Assembly: GCA_021464415.1 (NCBI GenBank)
Contig: CM038466.1
Coordinates: forward strand, 25,979,017 to 26,043,016
Source: Lonicera japonica
Lineage: Eukaryota; Streptophyta; Magnoliopsida; Dipsacales; Caprifoliaceae
Length of the DNA stretch: 64,000 nt
Reading direction: 5' to 3'
The position numbers and the translations under genes are program-made. Positions 10,716 to 24,938 of the stretch are shown here, piece by piece (positions within the stretch are counted from its first letter, which is position 1; the number at the start of each line of letters is the position of its first letter). The notes below the pieces were generated by a model, which was not told where the DNA came from, ran no database searches, and saw only the letters and a list, made by a program, of their open reading frames with translations.

Positions 10716-13700
10716 AAAAAATAGTTAAATTTATCGGTTTTATTTATCGATTATTTATATTTGATGTATTGATAGTTTATATATTTTAATATTATTAAAT
10801 TTATTAATGCATTTAATATGATTATTCAATAGATGAGGCACGTAAAAATATCATTCTCTAATATATAATAAAATTAGACATAGTTGTAGATTTATATGCT
10901 CTCTTAGTAATTAAGAATAAAGTAAAATTTTAATATAATTAATTATATTCATAACAAAACTTATTTGTCGATATGATATCTGTATATTAATATTGTTCCA
11001 AATATTGAACAAAATATTTAACGCTTATTTTAAAATATGAAAGCCATATATAAAAATATTGAAAGCATTAACAGTTGACCCATTGCATTAACTTTTTGAC
11101 GTAAAAAGTCCCAAACTAAAAAGATTCAGGGACAGAGGGAAACTGTCACAGTGGGGCTTTCGAATTTTATTTATTTAGTGCTTATTTTAAGCAAACCTCA
11201 TCACATGAAATTACAAAACAAATAATTAGCTTCCTTTTAAAGAAAAATCTCACTATGATAACTCTCCTTGAGTATTTAATTAATACATGCCTCTCTTTCG
11301 TTCTTTTATATATGACTTTTTCTAATACCTTCAATTCTCTCTCAATAAATTAAAAATATACCTATAAATGCAAAATCTTTGCTGAGAAAAGCATTGTGCT
11401 TTAGGAAATGATTGGACTTTTGCTTCTATGGAAAGCTTATATAGTAAATAAAAGTACTTGGTAGAGTTTGTAAGATTTTGAAAAACTCATTTTGGGAAAA
11501 TCTTTCCCAATTGGTTAAATTCCTAACCAATACTCTCTCTCTCTCTCTCTCCCCCCCCCCCCCCACATTTTCAACATATATTAAAGTTATATATGTGCCC
11601 CCGATTAATTTTATTTAGCAATATTAATGGTTAATTTTATTTATGGTACACTTTGGTTTAATTTGTTGTGGGTTGGATACTCAATTACTAATTTTCATTT
11701 TTAGAAAGATCTTCAAAGTTAAGATAATTTGATTTGTCACACATTAATTATTTTTAATCTTCACTTGGTCTTTTCTTTAAGAATAGGTTTAAAGAGTATA
11801 TATACAAGAGTATTTGTATGAAAATGAGTTGGGCTCAAACCCCTCCACAAGCCCATTTAACCATCTCATTGGAAGTACATTTTCAACACTACGTTTTTGA
11901 AGCGAAATCATACATAATGTGCGTGTATGCTCTCTTTCTATACTCAAATCTCTGAGTTATTATAAATTTTATGACAAATTTTGATTTTTGTCACTAAGTA
12001 AAACATTATATAGATGACGAAACACCAATATTTGCCACTAAATGAGTACATTTTGTGACAAATTAAAATGTATTTTGTACAAATAATATTTCGTCTCCAA
12101 AAGTGCACATTTTGTGACAAAAACATATCTTCATCACAATATTTCTTTATTAATTGACCATCTTGTTATAAATATAATTAGTAAACAAAATACAATTGAG
12201 GGGTCTAAATGCAATATTTTGAAAGTGAGATATATATATATATATAAAGCCAATTTCCATTCGCATGTACACCCTCTTGTACCACTTTCAATGTGACATA
12301 TGACCTCTAGCTTTCACTAACCTTGATGTATATTCTTTAATCAAAGGGATGCGGTTGACATACTCTAGACGAAAATGAATTTTTTTTTCAAAAAAGGAAG
12401 GAAATGTTTTTATTCTTTTATTCTTCTTGGTAGCAAGGTGTAGTCGTCCAATTTCATTTAATTAATTTGGTTGGCAATTGGTCTATCTAGTGATCCATAT
12501 AAATTGCCTTATTGGAATGGAATGCATGTTACTAAGGGACCCAATGGCACTGTACAATTTCCTAAAGGGTATGACCATATATAGATGCCAATTCACTGTG
12601 GAATGATTGTGAGGTGTCATTGACATGTCAATGGCTTTCAAAAAGGACAATAATGAAAAACCAAAGTACTAATTAGGTGATAAGGACTTAAGAGCAAGAA
12701 TTAAAGAAGAATGTACATAAACCTACTTTATTTACAACCACTAAAAAATAAAGAAAAATATATCATTTTTATTTATTTATTTAAAGAAAAAGTAATATGA
12801 TAAAATATAGTGGACCTATTATCTTTTCTCTAGATTTGATATAATGTCTTTAAATAGGGGTACAGGGTCATTATATCAAATCTAAAAATAATAATAGGTC
12901 CATTTTATCACTAATGATAGATTAATAATTTTGATTTGAATTGATAGTCTTATAGTATATGGTATAGTAATAATGCTGCAGACTAGCTTGGAGGAGTGAG
13001 TTAAGCCGGGTTAGGATCGGAGTTTGATTCTCAATATTATATTAAAATTGGAAAAAAGAAAAACGAAAAACTTGATTTGGGTACTGATACTTCCTTTTCC
13101 TGTTCATAATTTTAAACTTATTTGAGGACACTCAATTTAATGGTAAATTATAATCTTTAATCATTTTTTTCTTAGTCATTGTGGTTGTTAGTTAGGCTTC
13201 ACCAACGATGCCTACCCCCAATGATTATTGAGAAGTTGCGCAATGGGGTGGCTGGGGTTGGTGGTAGCTGCCTAGCCAGTGTTAGTTAAGTCCATTTTTA
13301 ATGGTAATTTCTATTTTTGCATTTATACTCTGTGTCAAGGACTTTGTAAAAAATTTTTATATTTAATTGTAAATATATTTACATGGGTAGAAAAGAATAA
13401 AAAAATGGTCTCCAATAGTATATCATTTTTTCTTTACTTGTCACTTATTAAGAAGAGAGATAATTAGTAAGTTTAATAATATTCAATAAGATTATTTCAT
13501 CTCATATAGAAAATTTATATCACCATTTGTATATGTAAAAATGCTTATAAAAACTCCCTATATGACTCACATTCCACATCATATAGAAATAACTATAAAA
13601 ATAACCATTGAAATACATTTTTCCTTTTTCTCTTTTCTAACATAAAAAATTTCTTGGATAGAAATGACTCTTGGAGATGGCCTAAGAGTTTTCCAATTTA

Positions 13701-13829
13701 GCTAATGAAGATATTAAATATACTCAAAAATGAAATTAAACATTCATATATACTTGGACGTGTAAACAATTTCAAATGGCTAAAACACAAGTTCGTGGTA
13801 AAATCACAAATTTTATAATTATACACTAA
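10716..13829. other. AT-rich intergenic stretch with microsatellites
   Basis: No gene was recognised. It contains a CT microsatellite running into a C homopolymer (about 11534-11565), a segment with TTTGTGACAAA phrases near 12050-12120 that looks like an eroded MITE, a short AT tract (12231-12246), and a SINE-like B box (GGATCGGAGTTTGATTCTC) near 13014-13032. A long hairpin is listed separately. Confidence 0.4.
12798..12911. repeat. Imperfect hairpin, about 45-bp arms
   Basis: The left arm (12798-12846) and right arm (12869-12911) are near reverse complements: both contain GATAAAAT, GGACCTATTAT and TAGATTTGATATAATG. They are separated by a 22-bp loop. This could be a tiny foldback MITE or a small-RNA precursor-like hairpin; I recognise no known miRNA in it. 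Confidence 0.6.
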
Positions 13830-14107
13830 GGTTCCGTTTGATAGCAACATAGAAAATAAAAATAACTAATTTGGGTGAGAAGACGGAAAATAAATTGAGG
13901 TTCATACTCATTTTTGTGAGTATATGTTCTCTATCCTTCTTTATGTTTTGTGGAAAAAAATTCTTCACCACCACCTAAATTTTTTTTTCCATGGAAGTAA
14001 TCAAAAAGCAAGAGTTAACTCTATCACATCTCTCAACTTATTTTTTATCTTCTCACATAAATTAGTTATTTTTTTTTTCATTTTCCATGTTGTTATCAAA
14101 TGAAGCC
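13830..14107. mobile_element. MITE with TAA target duplication
   Basis: Left end GGTTCCGTTTGATAGCAACA and right end TGTTGTTATCAAATGAAGCC are inverted repeats extending about 45 bp inward (AATAACTAATTT/AAATTAGTTATT). TAA flanks both sides (13827-13829 and 14108-14110). The interior (TTTTGTGGAAA...CTTCACCACCACC) resembles the decayed elements at 37100-37345 and 39978-40241. Confidence 0.7.
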
Positions 14108-15660
14108 TAAATTGTCTTATAAATGTGGTATCTGTTCAATTTGAATATTAATAATTTAAAAGTTAAAAATTATTAAAATAATAAGTGCTGTAGCAATTAC
14201 GAGTAACACGTACTACATTTGTTAATGGCAAAGATATAACTGCAGATATGCACTCTAATTTTAGAATTCGAGTTATTGACTATTCATCCTCGTGAACTTT
14301 GACCCTTTTTTCTTTTTCGTCCATGAAATTTATTTTTTGCCACATCCACCCATAAGATTTCACTCTTTTTTTTACTTTAGTCCATAATTCAATGTGTCGA
14401 TTATTTTTGGACGGAAAGTGCCACGTGTCACTTTGATCATCAAGTCACGTCAACTGTACATGACATTTTTCGCTCAAGAGATAAACGCCATGTTAAATTT
14501 TGGAATAAAGTTACAATAGGACCAAACTTTACAGATGGGCTTGATACAAAATAAATTCTATAAAAAAAAATTGGAAAAAATTTCAAACTTCATGGGAGTA
14601 AAACGAAAATAACTCTTATAAGTTATAATACAGTAGATGTAGGTTGTTGATGAGTTCTGATAGACAAATGAATTATGGGGAACGAAGGGCTATGAATAGC
14701 TTGCAAATTAAATGGGGATTTAATGATAAAACAGGGTCAGATTTGCCAATCTAATTCTCATGCAATTCAGTCACGTACTCTTGTGATTTGTAGGGTGGGG
14801 ATCATATATTTATGAGTATAAACCTTGGAAAAGAATCTTTTGATTTTACCTCGTGAAAAATCACATTGTTATTTATTTGTTACTTTTTATTTTCTTTACA
14901 AAATTTTAGATTTCTTCTTTCCTAATGATTCATATATGTCGTTTAGGGTTCATAGAAAATTTATCTTATCCACAACCCATTATATTTTGTTCTTTGAAAA
15001 AATTAAGAAGTAATAGTTTATTTCACCAAAATACTCCTCTTTTTCTAACATTAGAATTATTTTCGATCATTTTCCAACTCTTTTTTTTTATCAAACACAA
15101 CAATAAAATATCAATTCTTACTGCTCCGGAAATAGTTGAATTTTATTCTAGTTTAATTTACCTCTTACAAACATATCATTAATAGTATACGTTTATCTAT
15201 ACTATATATACCCCTATAACATTAGTACTATGTATAAATTTATTTATATTATATATAAAAGCATGACTGTTTGTTTCTTCCCTTTTTTTGGAAGAAATAA
15301 TCCTCTTTCAAATTAATATACGACGTCCTTTAAATGAGTTACAATATCTTTTATTTACAACAATTACATCTATCATATTAATATTTAATTGGAGAAGGAG
15401 TTACTTTTAGATATACAATCTGATTAGAGTAGATCTCACCAGGCTAGATATATGCATTCCGCTAATGATGAACAAATTTGAAAATGAAGATGAAATTGAC
15501 GCCAATGCAATAATTTAAAGTCAATAGATGATGTAGTTGATATATAATTCAAGGATTAATGACACAAAAAAATAGTTTAAAAGGAAAAATCAGATCGCCT
15601 AGGGACATCTAATAATGCACCAATCGGCATACGTTGTCCCAGCTCATTTTAATAGTCGAC
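14108..15660. other. Intergenic, possible MULE-like MITE
   Basis: No gene. Segment 14270-14610 has loosely inverted ends (CCTCGTGAACTTTGA versus AACTTCATGGGAGTAAAACG) and phrases such as GGACGGAAAGTGCCACGTG seen in non-coding plant MITEs, but the ends are too eroded to define. Confidence 0.3.
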
Positions 15661-15670
15661 TTTCATCAAA

Positions 15671-15687
15671 TCACTAGCTCTGATACC
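15671..15687 (-). other. Retrotransposon PBS-like site
   Basis: On the minus strand this reads GGTATCAGAGCTAGTGA. TGGTATCAGAGC is the primer-binding site complementary to the 3' end of plant initiator tRNA-Met, used by many copia and gypsy elements; here the first base is G. An LTR would lie to the right (15690 onward) on the minus strand. No gag or pol is recognisable to its left, so this is a remnant at most. Confidence 0.35.
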
Positions 15688-15700
15688 CCTTATTTAGTTG

Positions 15701-18700
15701 ATGAGCATATAATGCGCGTTATTGTCCCCATCTCACGTTAATTAACCACCTACTTTCACTCAAGTGTGGGGCTTTATTTCAAAAAGCTCGATTCTAATAC
15801 AAGCAAACCCATTTCATATGTATACATAGATATATATATATATATATACACACTTCACATGTTAAACTCCATCATATCCAACTTGGAATAATTGAAATAA
15901 TGCACAAAAACTCACATATTCTTTGTATAACCTTGCGCACCTCATTTCATAGCTGTCCTAGAGTACAAAGGTAAACCATTTGGTTATCAATACGAGGCCC
16001 TCAATGTAAGGAAGTGTTCCTCAAACATAGACAAAATAAAATAAAATAAACACATTTTTTTTATATACAAGTATTTGCGTGTATGTAACATGGTATTTAT
16101 TAATTTCTCACATCATGTATAGATGTTTTAAAGGATATAAATATACATATCAAATTGTATTTTGTTAAACGATAATAATATATGTTCATCAAATTTAAAA
16201 TTTTAAACATTACTTTTATTGTAATTTATAAAACATGAAAATTACCTTCGTAATTTCGAAAACTTATCAAAAATTGTTTTCACACTTTATTCGAAATATA
16301 GATTTTATCGAACCGCATCCTCCAAAAGAGGGCATAGATAAAAAGTAAAGTAGGTAGATAGTGTAAAAGGTACTCAAGGAAAGCAAAGCAAGCAAAAGGA
16401 AACAGTAATGCTATAACACAAAACACGTTCGATACGATCGAACTTAGTGCCAATTTTGTACATCCACGTGGCCCATATGAATTGGTTTTGAAATTTAGTG
16501 CAATAATTTATGTATTGGTGGTTCATAGAGTCAACTCAAAGAAGAAAAGCTTATTAGCACTCGTTGGATATATTAACTTAGTCGAATTTTTTTTTTTTTT
16601 ACATGTACGTATTTATTTGACAAAAAAAAAAAAGAATTTGATCATTAAGTTTGAAAAGTTTAAAATATAATTTATAATTTTCTTTTAAAAGGATCTGAAT
16701 CCTAAAAAATGTTGTTTCACAATATCTTCCTACTATAATTAGTATCTCTCGGTTTTATAACTAATATCTCCCTATTCTAATCCTTAGTAAAAGCAATATC
16801 TCTAGATTTTATGAGGTAAATACTGTGAAACGCGTTTGCATCTTTTAAAAAAAATTATGAACCGCATCTTAAAATATTTCAAATTTCAGGACTAAATCCT
16901 ATATCCTAATAATTAACACAAAACAGGTCAATATGAGAATTATTGATTGATTAGAATATATTTTGATAAAGTTGAATTTGATATGAATCTCACATTCTAA
17001 CTAATCCATATCAATTACGTAGGTATATTAATTTTTGTGCAAGATATATACAAGCTTCTAATATTATTAGTTTTGCTTTAAACGTAACGACAAATTAAGA
17101 GGTGTACGTAGTGAGATGAAAGAAAGGAATGTGAGAGAGTCACAGGCACTTAAATAAAAGGACAGGCAGATTCCAAAGGGGAAGAAGATTTGATCTCAAG
17201 ATTGCTGAAATTAAAGCTAGATTCCAGGAAGTCATGTGAGAGAAAAATGTCCTCACGTGACGTTTATTTCTTGTAATCTACTAAGTAATTTATCTATAAG
17301 ACACTCCATTACATAGAAACATCATATATATTAATAAAATTTAAAATAAATGAAAAACACATAACATATTAATAAGGTTTAAGTGTATACTTATCAAAGA
17401 ATATATTGGAGAATGAAAGTCTCCGATGATTCTGCCTTCTTTGACTCTCTCGCTCTATCTTTTTTTTTTTTTACATATATCTATATCTATACTTATATCT
17501 ATATATATAAATATATACAACATTCTTAACGGGACCACCCCAACATTTACGCTCTTACCGGTTCCCCTCCATATAGGCATGCATATATTATATTTTAGGT
17601 TTCACCCCACTAGCTTGTATCATGTCCTCTAGCTAATTCCAAAGGAAAAAAAAAACATTTTTGCTAAAATGATTTTTGGATAAATTGGGTTACTTAATTT
17701 GCGTGCGCGCACTAAACTAAGTTTTCCTATCTACGTGTGTGGTTAACGACACACCAATGACGTCAAAGACTAAGAGATTCACAGGACATTGCCTATGGTA
17801 TCATCTTCAAATATGTATGTTTGAACTCATGACCTAAAAGATATATATATATATATATATATATTCTTTAAATAGTGAGTATATGTTTATATCTTGTTTA
17901 CTTGGGAATTTGTTATTTCCTAAATTTTCGCTAGGTTGGTTCTTATCAAAGAAGCAAGTTCTGAATTCAAGATTTGCGCAAGCCTGTTGGTAGGTTCAAT
18001 GGTTCAATCACAGCAAGCTGCCTACTAATCGATAATGATTGTGAGGGAGCTAGCGGTTCTCTTAAGATACGAATTGATAGAGTTTCAAAACGATTTTCAT
18101 AAAATATTGTAAAATTTGCGTACTTTTATGAAGGCATTACCCAGTCACTTATAGAAACAAGAAGGAAATTTATTAAATAAGATAATTTCATCTTTTTTTA
18201 TTTTGTCGTTCTAAATTTTGGTTGTAATGCAAAAATTTAATAAAAAATAACTAGCTGTTTATATATTAATCCTTCCATTTCAAACTAATTAAAAAGTTAT
18301 ATGTTCAAGACATCCACATACATTTAATAAAACATTAATTTAAAATTTTACATATATAATAAAACTTATTTACTAATTACTATCATTACATTTTTTAGTT
18401 AATATTGGTGAACTGAATCTCTAATCTTTCCTATCTCAGATTTATTTATGTACCCGTACTATTACTAATAAGTGTATTATTGTTTTTTATTGGATAAATA
18501 AATGTGGGACAAATTCAATATTGTAGGTAGATCATAGGAGCAAATCATCTTTCACGATTCCCGAAATTCTAGGGGGCTTTTTGGAAGGTCCCTATACTGC
18601 TTCCTTTGGTGATAATTATGCTTTCATTTTCATCAAAGGTGACCACAATAGCTCTCCAAAGCAATTAAAGGTATTTAAAGTGTAATCACTCTCTATAAAG

Positions 18701-21700
18701 TCGTATATTTATTTTTTGAAAAATGTTATACATATAAATAGACGAACAAAAAATTAGTACACATATAACATATATCGAACTGGTTAAGAACCGAATTTAC
18801 TAGCTTGTAATTAAAACCATTTAATTATTATTTCATTTCTATATTGATATATTATGTATACGTGCTTACAATTATTAATATTTATTGGTATTTCTCTTTC
18901 TTTTTCTCTTTTGCATGGGTTTTTTTTGTGTAATGAATCTAAGCAACATTAAACGTGTTCATCTTAATATCTTATTGTATTTAACATTGTGCATTATTTT
19001 AGGGTAATGTATATGGGGGGGACCTCTAATGGATTTTACATAACGTTCTATTTCAAATATCTGTTGTCTTGAATTATGGCTGCTTCTTCCTGCAATTGGT
19101 TGTTAGAAGTCGACATCACCGTTTAGATAATTAAATAGAATCCATCTCCGGCCAAACAAATATACGGATACGGCTCCTCTCGAGTTGTCTCATCACTCTA
19201 TATTGTAGAGTTAATAAGATCTTTTGTCCTGATTATGCCGAATCACCAACATTCTTAAACTTGTTCCAATACCTTTAAATCCCACTCTCTCCCATGTTTC
19301 CTCCCTCCAACAAAAGAAATCTTTTAGGGTCGGGCCACTTCCCTCTCCTTTTTCTTTTCGATGACCTTACGAGATGGAAATACATTTCAATGGCTGCATT
19401 TTGATGGATTTATTTCTTATTTCCTTCAAAATTCATCTATGAAGAAGGTAGGGACAGCATAAAAACAAATTAAAGAAGTTAGAAGTGGCCGGATCCAATA
19501 AGTACTCTTTTCGTCATAAAATAAGATTCCACATTATTTTCTTTTAAAATGTTTCCAAGTAAGAGTTTATTCTTTTTAATTAATAATAAAAATCTTTAAG
19601 AATTTGTGAAACTTAGATATGGGCTCTTATTGCGAAAGATGGAGCTTAGTATATCATGCGCGGACATGCATGATCGCATAAGACAATACATACGTGATTT
19701 GGGCATTACTATACCTAATGTATATTTACATTATATTGCTAATCATAAGGCTTGATCGCAAGTAAGACTGTCGTCAAATGGTTGATCGATGATCAATTAT
19801 TGATTTGTAACAAGTTAAACTAGATTTTCACATGACCTATAGAATATGTGGGGGTACAAGGAGGGTTGGGCCAAAATTTATTGTTTTTAATATTTTCAAT
19901 TAAATTATGGTTTGCTCATTATACCAGTCGACTTTTCTTGTAAAAAAGGAAAAAAAAAATCAATGATGCTCGTTATTTCTTTTTCATTTCATTTTTTTTT
20001 GGTGAATATATATAAGAAAGAATTATAATTTCAATTTTCACACAATTTATGCTTTAAAAAAAATTAGGAAATTTAAAGTGAATCACGTGTAAATATAGTA
20101 CTCAAAAGAAGAAGCAGCAGCTAGAATACCCCTTTGTACATCTGAGGACATAGTGCATATATATATTATATGAACTTGACAATTAATCCTGTTTTCACGT
20201 GCAATTTCTTTTCTTTATTTCTCTTTTGTTCTTAAGCTGAAAGTCAGCTGCTTTTTACAAAAAAAAAATGGTTTTCATACATTTGGTGTGCTGTAATTTA
20301 TATATTTATTGCTTGCCATATATATTAAAAAAATACACAAATGCCGAGGTCCAATCTTTCAACAAATATGAAAAATTGTCTATATTTGGTTTGAGAAACA
20401 AAAATAAGAAACAAGTGTTTTAGATATTTATTTGAGTAATGCAAAACCAATAAATGTATAACGTATTTGAGCATTCAGTGTATGAAATCTTTGATAATCA
20501 GCTGTATCCAAATAGTATATATTAACTCTATAAAGATTTTATCATAGGTGATAAATGAGTAGCCCTTACAAATTAAAAGAAAACGTTCTCTAAGAAATTT
20601 ATGACAAGGCATTCTTCTAGAGTCAAGTTGTAAATATATGTGGTTAATGGTCTTAGCACAATAGTAAGCGTCGGCTAGTTGTTAATTAGTGTTGTGGGCA
20701 GGTTGCGTGTATGTCCAATCTAGTGATGTATATATATAGTAAAAGCTAGCAAGCCTTGTGGGTTTAGGTCCAATGCGGACAAGAACTTATTACTATATTA
20801 ACATAGGGGAAACCCATCTGTATAGTGAAGTGAACCAATATGTTGTCACACTAGATTCTTCCTAGCTAATAAATGGCATTTTCAAGAAAAATAAATCCTT
20901 TCGGACTTGTGCAGAAAGTAGATAATATTTTACTTTGCTAGACCTAACGAGAGAAGGAGACAATTATTGATCGATGTTGTTTTGATATGGTTTGGTTTTC
21001 TCAACAGATAGTTAAGAGGAAGAGAGAGAAGAGAGCATAGTCTAATAATATAGACCGAACATATTTGATAATACCTGATATTTGATTATATCTGTCAGTA
21101 CAATTAAGGTTAATCTGTAAATTATTTGATAATACCTGATATTTGATTATATCTGTCATTAAATTATTTTGTATACATGATGCACCAGCGACTTTAATAT
21201 ATATAATTTAAATATATATGTATATATGTTTAACAATAATAATAAATAATTTATTGTTTCAGCGTGAACCTAAACTAATTAGCAGTGATGGCTTGGATTG
21301 AATCATGTTACAATCATGTTTTTATTTTTTAAAAGGAAACGGAAATTTTATGGGCAAAATTAAAAATCAGAAGTACAAGAAAGTTTCATCGATGAAGATT
21401 CATTTAGTGGTTGAAATTGGTACTTGTTTTATATCATATATATATATTTCAACATCTTTTCTTCTTTCACGAAAATGTTAATTTCGCTCATTTTTAACCA
21501 GTGCAAATTGAACACGAAATATGTATATATTCACACAACAAATTATTTACTGATTTCTCCATATTTGAGTTACAAGATTCAACTGACCTCAACAACTTCA
21601 TTAAAAAGAATACAATCAAACCTATATATGCACAAAACAATGTCCTAAACTCTCCTAAAATTCAAGAAAAGATATATAGGAGAGCGTACTAAATAATTTC

Positions 21701-22592
21701 TAATATGGTAGTACTAATGTGCTACATGCCCTACCTCATGTAGCTGCAGGCTCAATCAACACATACATTTATATATATATATGGTCAAAGTGGTAAGTTG
21801 AAATGAACTGTATTTGTTCACCTTTAATAAAATATCAAGCACCAAAAGAAACCTTTTCCAAAATCATTCAAGCCTATTCAAAACAGAGAGAGAAAAAGTA
21901 AGAAGAAAGTCCACATTCTTTGTTATTGTGGAGGGGTACCCTTAGGCTGTAGGGCAGGCTACCCTACATGAGAGAAAGAATATATATATATATATGCATG
22001 TGTAGGCATATGGGTTGATCTCTGCTTTGTGAGAGGAATTAATAGATAGATAGATAGAAAGAAAGGCACATACATAGATAGGGGTGGGTGGCTAACTCAG
22101 TATTTCATCCTTTTATCCCTTTTGACGACCGAATGTATTCAAACTTCAAAGACCAATGCCTCCCTTCCAAAAAGAATGTTAAAATTGTAACAATTAGGTA
22201 TAATCTAAAAGTACGTCCAATATTTTAATGTACTTTATATAGCGGAGTTAAAGTCAATCTGCATAAATTAATAATTATAAAAGAAACATGTACCGTATAT
22301 TTAATTAATACATATATAATTCATACATATTTAACTAAAATTTATTTACTAATTTATGCAATGTTATAATATTCGTATATCCTAAACACAAATAACTTCT
22401 ACAACATATAAAAGTAGCACTACATTTTTTATATTCTCTCACCTTAATTTTATTTTTTTCTTTTCAGCCTACCCAAAAGTATGGATTATACTATGGCCAT
22501 GGTATCCTAAAGACTTTAAAAAACATTTAAAAAAAAATCAAAATGAAGGTCTCAAAATTTCTTTCTTTTACTAAAATAACAAATAAACTTGT
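15701..22592. other. Long gene-free AT-rich stretch
   Basis: I found no gene, tRNA or complete transposon. It contains AT microsatellites (15831-15848, 17840-17863, 21980-21994), a partial Stowaway-like end near 19502 (ACTCTTTTCGTCATAAAATAAGATTCC), and short ATAG repeats near 22045. All open frames are short and of low complexity. Confidence 0.4.
21063..21169. repeat. Short direct duplication
   Basis: ATTTGATAATACCTGATATT and the following GATTATATCTGTCA occur twice, about 60 bp apart, essentially identical, indicating a recent local duplication. Confidence 0.7.
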
Positions 22593-22690
22593 TCTTAACC
22601 CAAGTGAGATTTGAACCTTTTAAATGTCTTTATGTTGTTACCTTCCGAACTAGCTCACTTAGTCAATTTTTAACTATGAAAATACATTAT
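22593..22690 (-). repeat. SINE-like (tRNA-related) fragment
   Basis: On the minus strand a B-box-like GGTTCAAATCTCACTT (22602-22617) lies about 45 bp downstream of AGTGAGCTAGTTCGGAAGG, which resembles a Pol III A-box region. It has no tRNA fold and is probably a SINE relic. Confidence 0.4.
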
Positions 22691-24105
22691 TATTATTCTT
22701 ATTTTTTGTTGGTAATTTTCTTTTTTTTAAATTAAATAAATTTTGTGTGCGTCTAGTAAACTCAATCAATAGAGTGATGCTACACTTATAAATTATTTTT
22801 TAAAAAAAAACTATATGTATAATATAAAATGTCACCGTATTATTGTAAAAAGAATTAGACTCCCCTTGATCAACTATTCATCCAATTTTAAATTAATATC
22901 TCATTTTATCTCCAATTTTCGTTATCATTTTTTTCTCAGAGACCAGACAGTAATGAAACAAAGTCGTGGCCATCAACGTATCAAATGAGCGACACTTGTA
23001 CAGGAGAATAGTTGCATTGCACCCACCAGAGAAGTTGACATGAGAGAGAGAAGATGGGGCCATAATTTGCCTCGAAAAGAGAGCAATAAATGCAGAGAGA
23101 TACAGCACAGAGGGCTCTTTTTGGCAGAGGCGGAATAGAAAAGATGATGGAATGGATGAGAGAGAGAGAGTAGTGAATCATTTTGTAATCGATTGCTTTA
23201 TGATTGAATAGCAAAAAAAAAATGAGAGAGAGAGAGAGAGAGAATTAATAAAATAAAGCAGAAAGAAATAATTAAGAAAGTAAAGAAAGTGGGTGAGGGT
23301 TGAAATCAAAAGGCTGTTTTTTCCTTAAAAGCTTTTCATACTTTCTCTCTCTCTCTTTAATTATTATATTTATTTTAATTCTTTTTACAGCAAGGACAAA
23401 AGTTGAAGGTGGGGACGTAACTATCAACAAAGGTGCTATGATGGCACTATGATTACCATATCATATTATGCATGTTGTTGGAATACAATGGTGGTTTCAT
23501 TGCCCTTGTTTTTATTTCTAACCCACTCCCTACTGTGAAGCTGACACCCATTTTTTAGAGTACAGAGAGAAGAAAACAAAACTTCAAGAGTTAGATCGAT
23601 CGAATGCCAAACTTAAATTATGATATATACTTTGTGCATAATATTGACGGATGAGGGGAGACAAGATTTTGCTTAATTTTCTTATTGGCAGCGTGCACTT
23701 TTGAAATATATATAGTGTCTTTATCTGGTTACTAAGGTTTCAAAACATGTTTAACTATGATATATGATGGATAAGTATGACAATGGGTTGTGTACGAGTT
23801 AGTTTTATATTGGATGAAAAGTGCCTCCACCCTTACACGATTTATTTAGTAATCGGTTGAAAAATTGCCGGACCTATTGATATATGTTTAAGTTTTTACA
23901 ATTTATATCTAATTTGGGGGATGATATAACGTACTCTCTTTATCTTGCAATAAGATTCATAGTTTATTTCTCAAAAATATAAACAATATACTGAATCTCA
24001 CGAAAATAAACAAATTTCATTTTTCAATTTTTATTATGTCGAAATTAGTTTATCATTTAAAAAAGCTACTTCATTAAAATATAATACATACCAAACATCT
24101 TCAAC
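22691..24105. other. Intergenic, GA-microsatellite region
   Basis: Contains (GA)n tracts at about 23159-23171 and 23223-23242 and a CT tract near 23345. A lone Stowaway-like end (ACTCTCTTTATCTTGCAATA) occurs near 23932. Small minus-strand frames around 22893-23214 have no recognisable domain. Confidence 0.35.
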
Positions 24106-24695
24106 CCCGGGGGTTTGGCAAGTGGTAGCTCACTAGGCTGCAAGCAGTGGCGTAGCCAGGAATTCGAAGTTGGGGGTGCGCAATTCAAGTCAATCACCGA
24201 GAGTGGCTAAGTGGTCGCTGGACGGAGTCAACGGTCACATAGTGTGGAGTGAAACACCCAAACAGAGCGAAAAAAAAAAAGAGAGAAACAAGGAAGAACT
24301 GAGAAGAGAATTAAAAAATAAAGGGGGAGAGTGAGGTCTCGAAATCTCTCTCCTCCTCATTTAAGTGTATTTCAGTTCTCAAAATGTCCCTCAACTTTTA
24401 TTTCTTACAATTACATACTCTCAACTATAAATTTATGTAGATAAATCTCTATTTTTATTTTTTTTATAAAAAAAATCCCAAAATTGTCGGGGTGCGCGCG
24501 CACCCCCTCGGCTCTATGTAGCTACGCCACTGGCCGCAAATCCTTGGTCTACTGGTTGGTAGCCGGGTCAATTCTCGGAACTTGTAGACACTTACTTGGG
24601 CCACGCCTTTAACCGTTTAGTGTGAGCTCCCGAGACGCAGAGGATTAGTCAGGACCGGCGCAATCCGGACCGGAACACTGCTGGGTAAAAACCAA
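24106..24695 (+). repeat. SINE-like element split by a Tip100-like insertion
   Basis: GGGTTTGGCAAGTGGTAGCTC at the left resembles an A-box region. After the inserted element, CCGGGTCAATTCTCGG (about 24563-24578) resembles a B box, and a GC-rich tail follows to about 24690. Removing the insertion and one target copy makes the two halves continuous. Its SINE nature is an inference. Confidence 0.4.
24145..24532. mobile_element. Tip100-like hAT MITE
   Basis: Left terminus CAGTGGCGTAGCCAGGAATT and right terminus ...GTAGCTACGCCACTG are inverted repeats. The flanking octamers are GCTGCAAG (24137-24144) and GCCGCAAA (24533-24540), a 6/8 match consistent with an aged hAT target duplication. The 388-bp interior is non-coding. 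Confidence 0.75.
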
Positions 24696-24938
24696 AAAAT
24701 ACCAAACTTCTTCAAAATGTCGAAGGGCCATGCCCCATTGCTCTAGCTTTAGTTTTGCCTATGATCATATAAAGTATCATTTCTGAGTTTAAGTCATTTG
24801 AGATGTAATTTTCGAAGTACAGACCAAAAATAATGTCTCTTTAACTAGACTAAAAGTAAATTAGTTGAAATGTGTATAAGTTAGTTTAAATATTAAAAAA
24901 TAAAATAAAATAATCTAGAACGTATGTATTCGTATATA

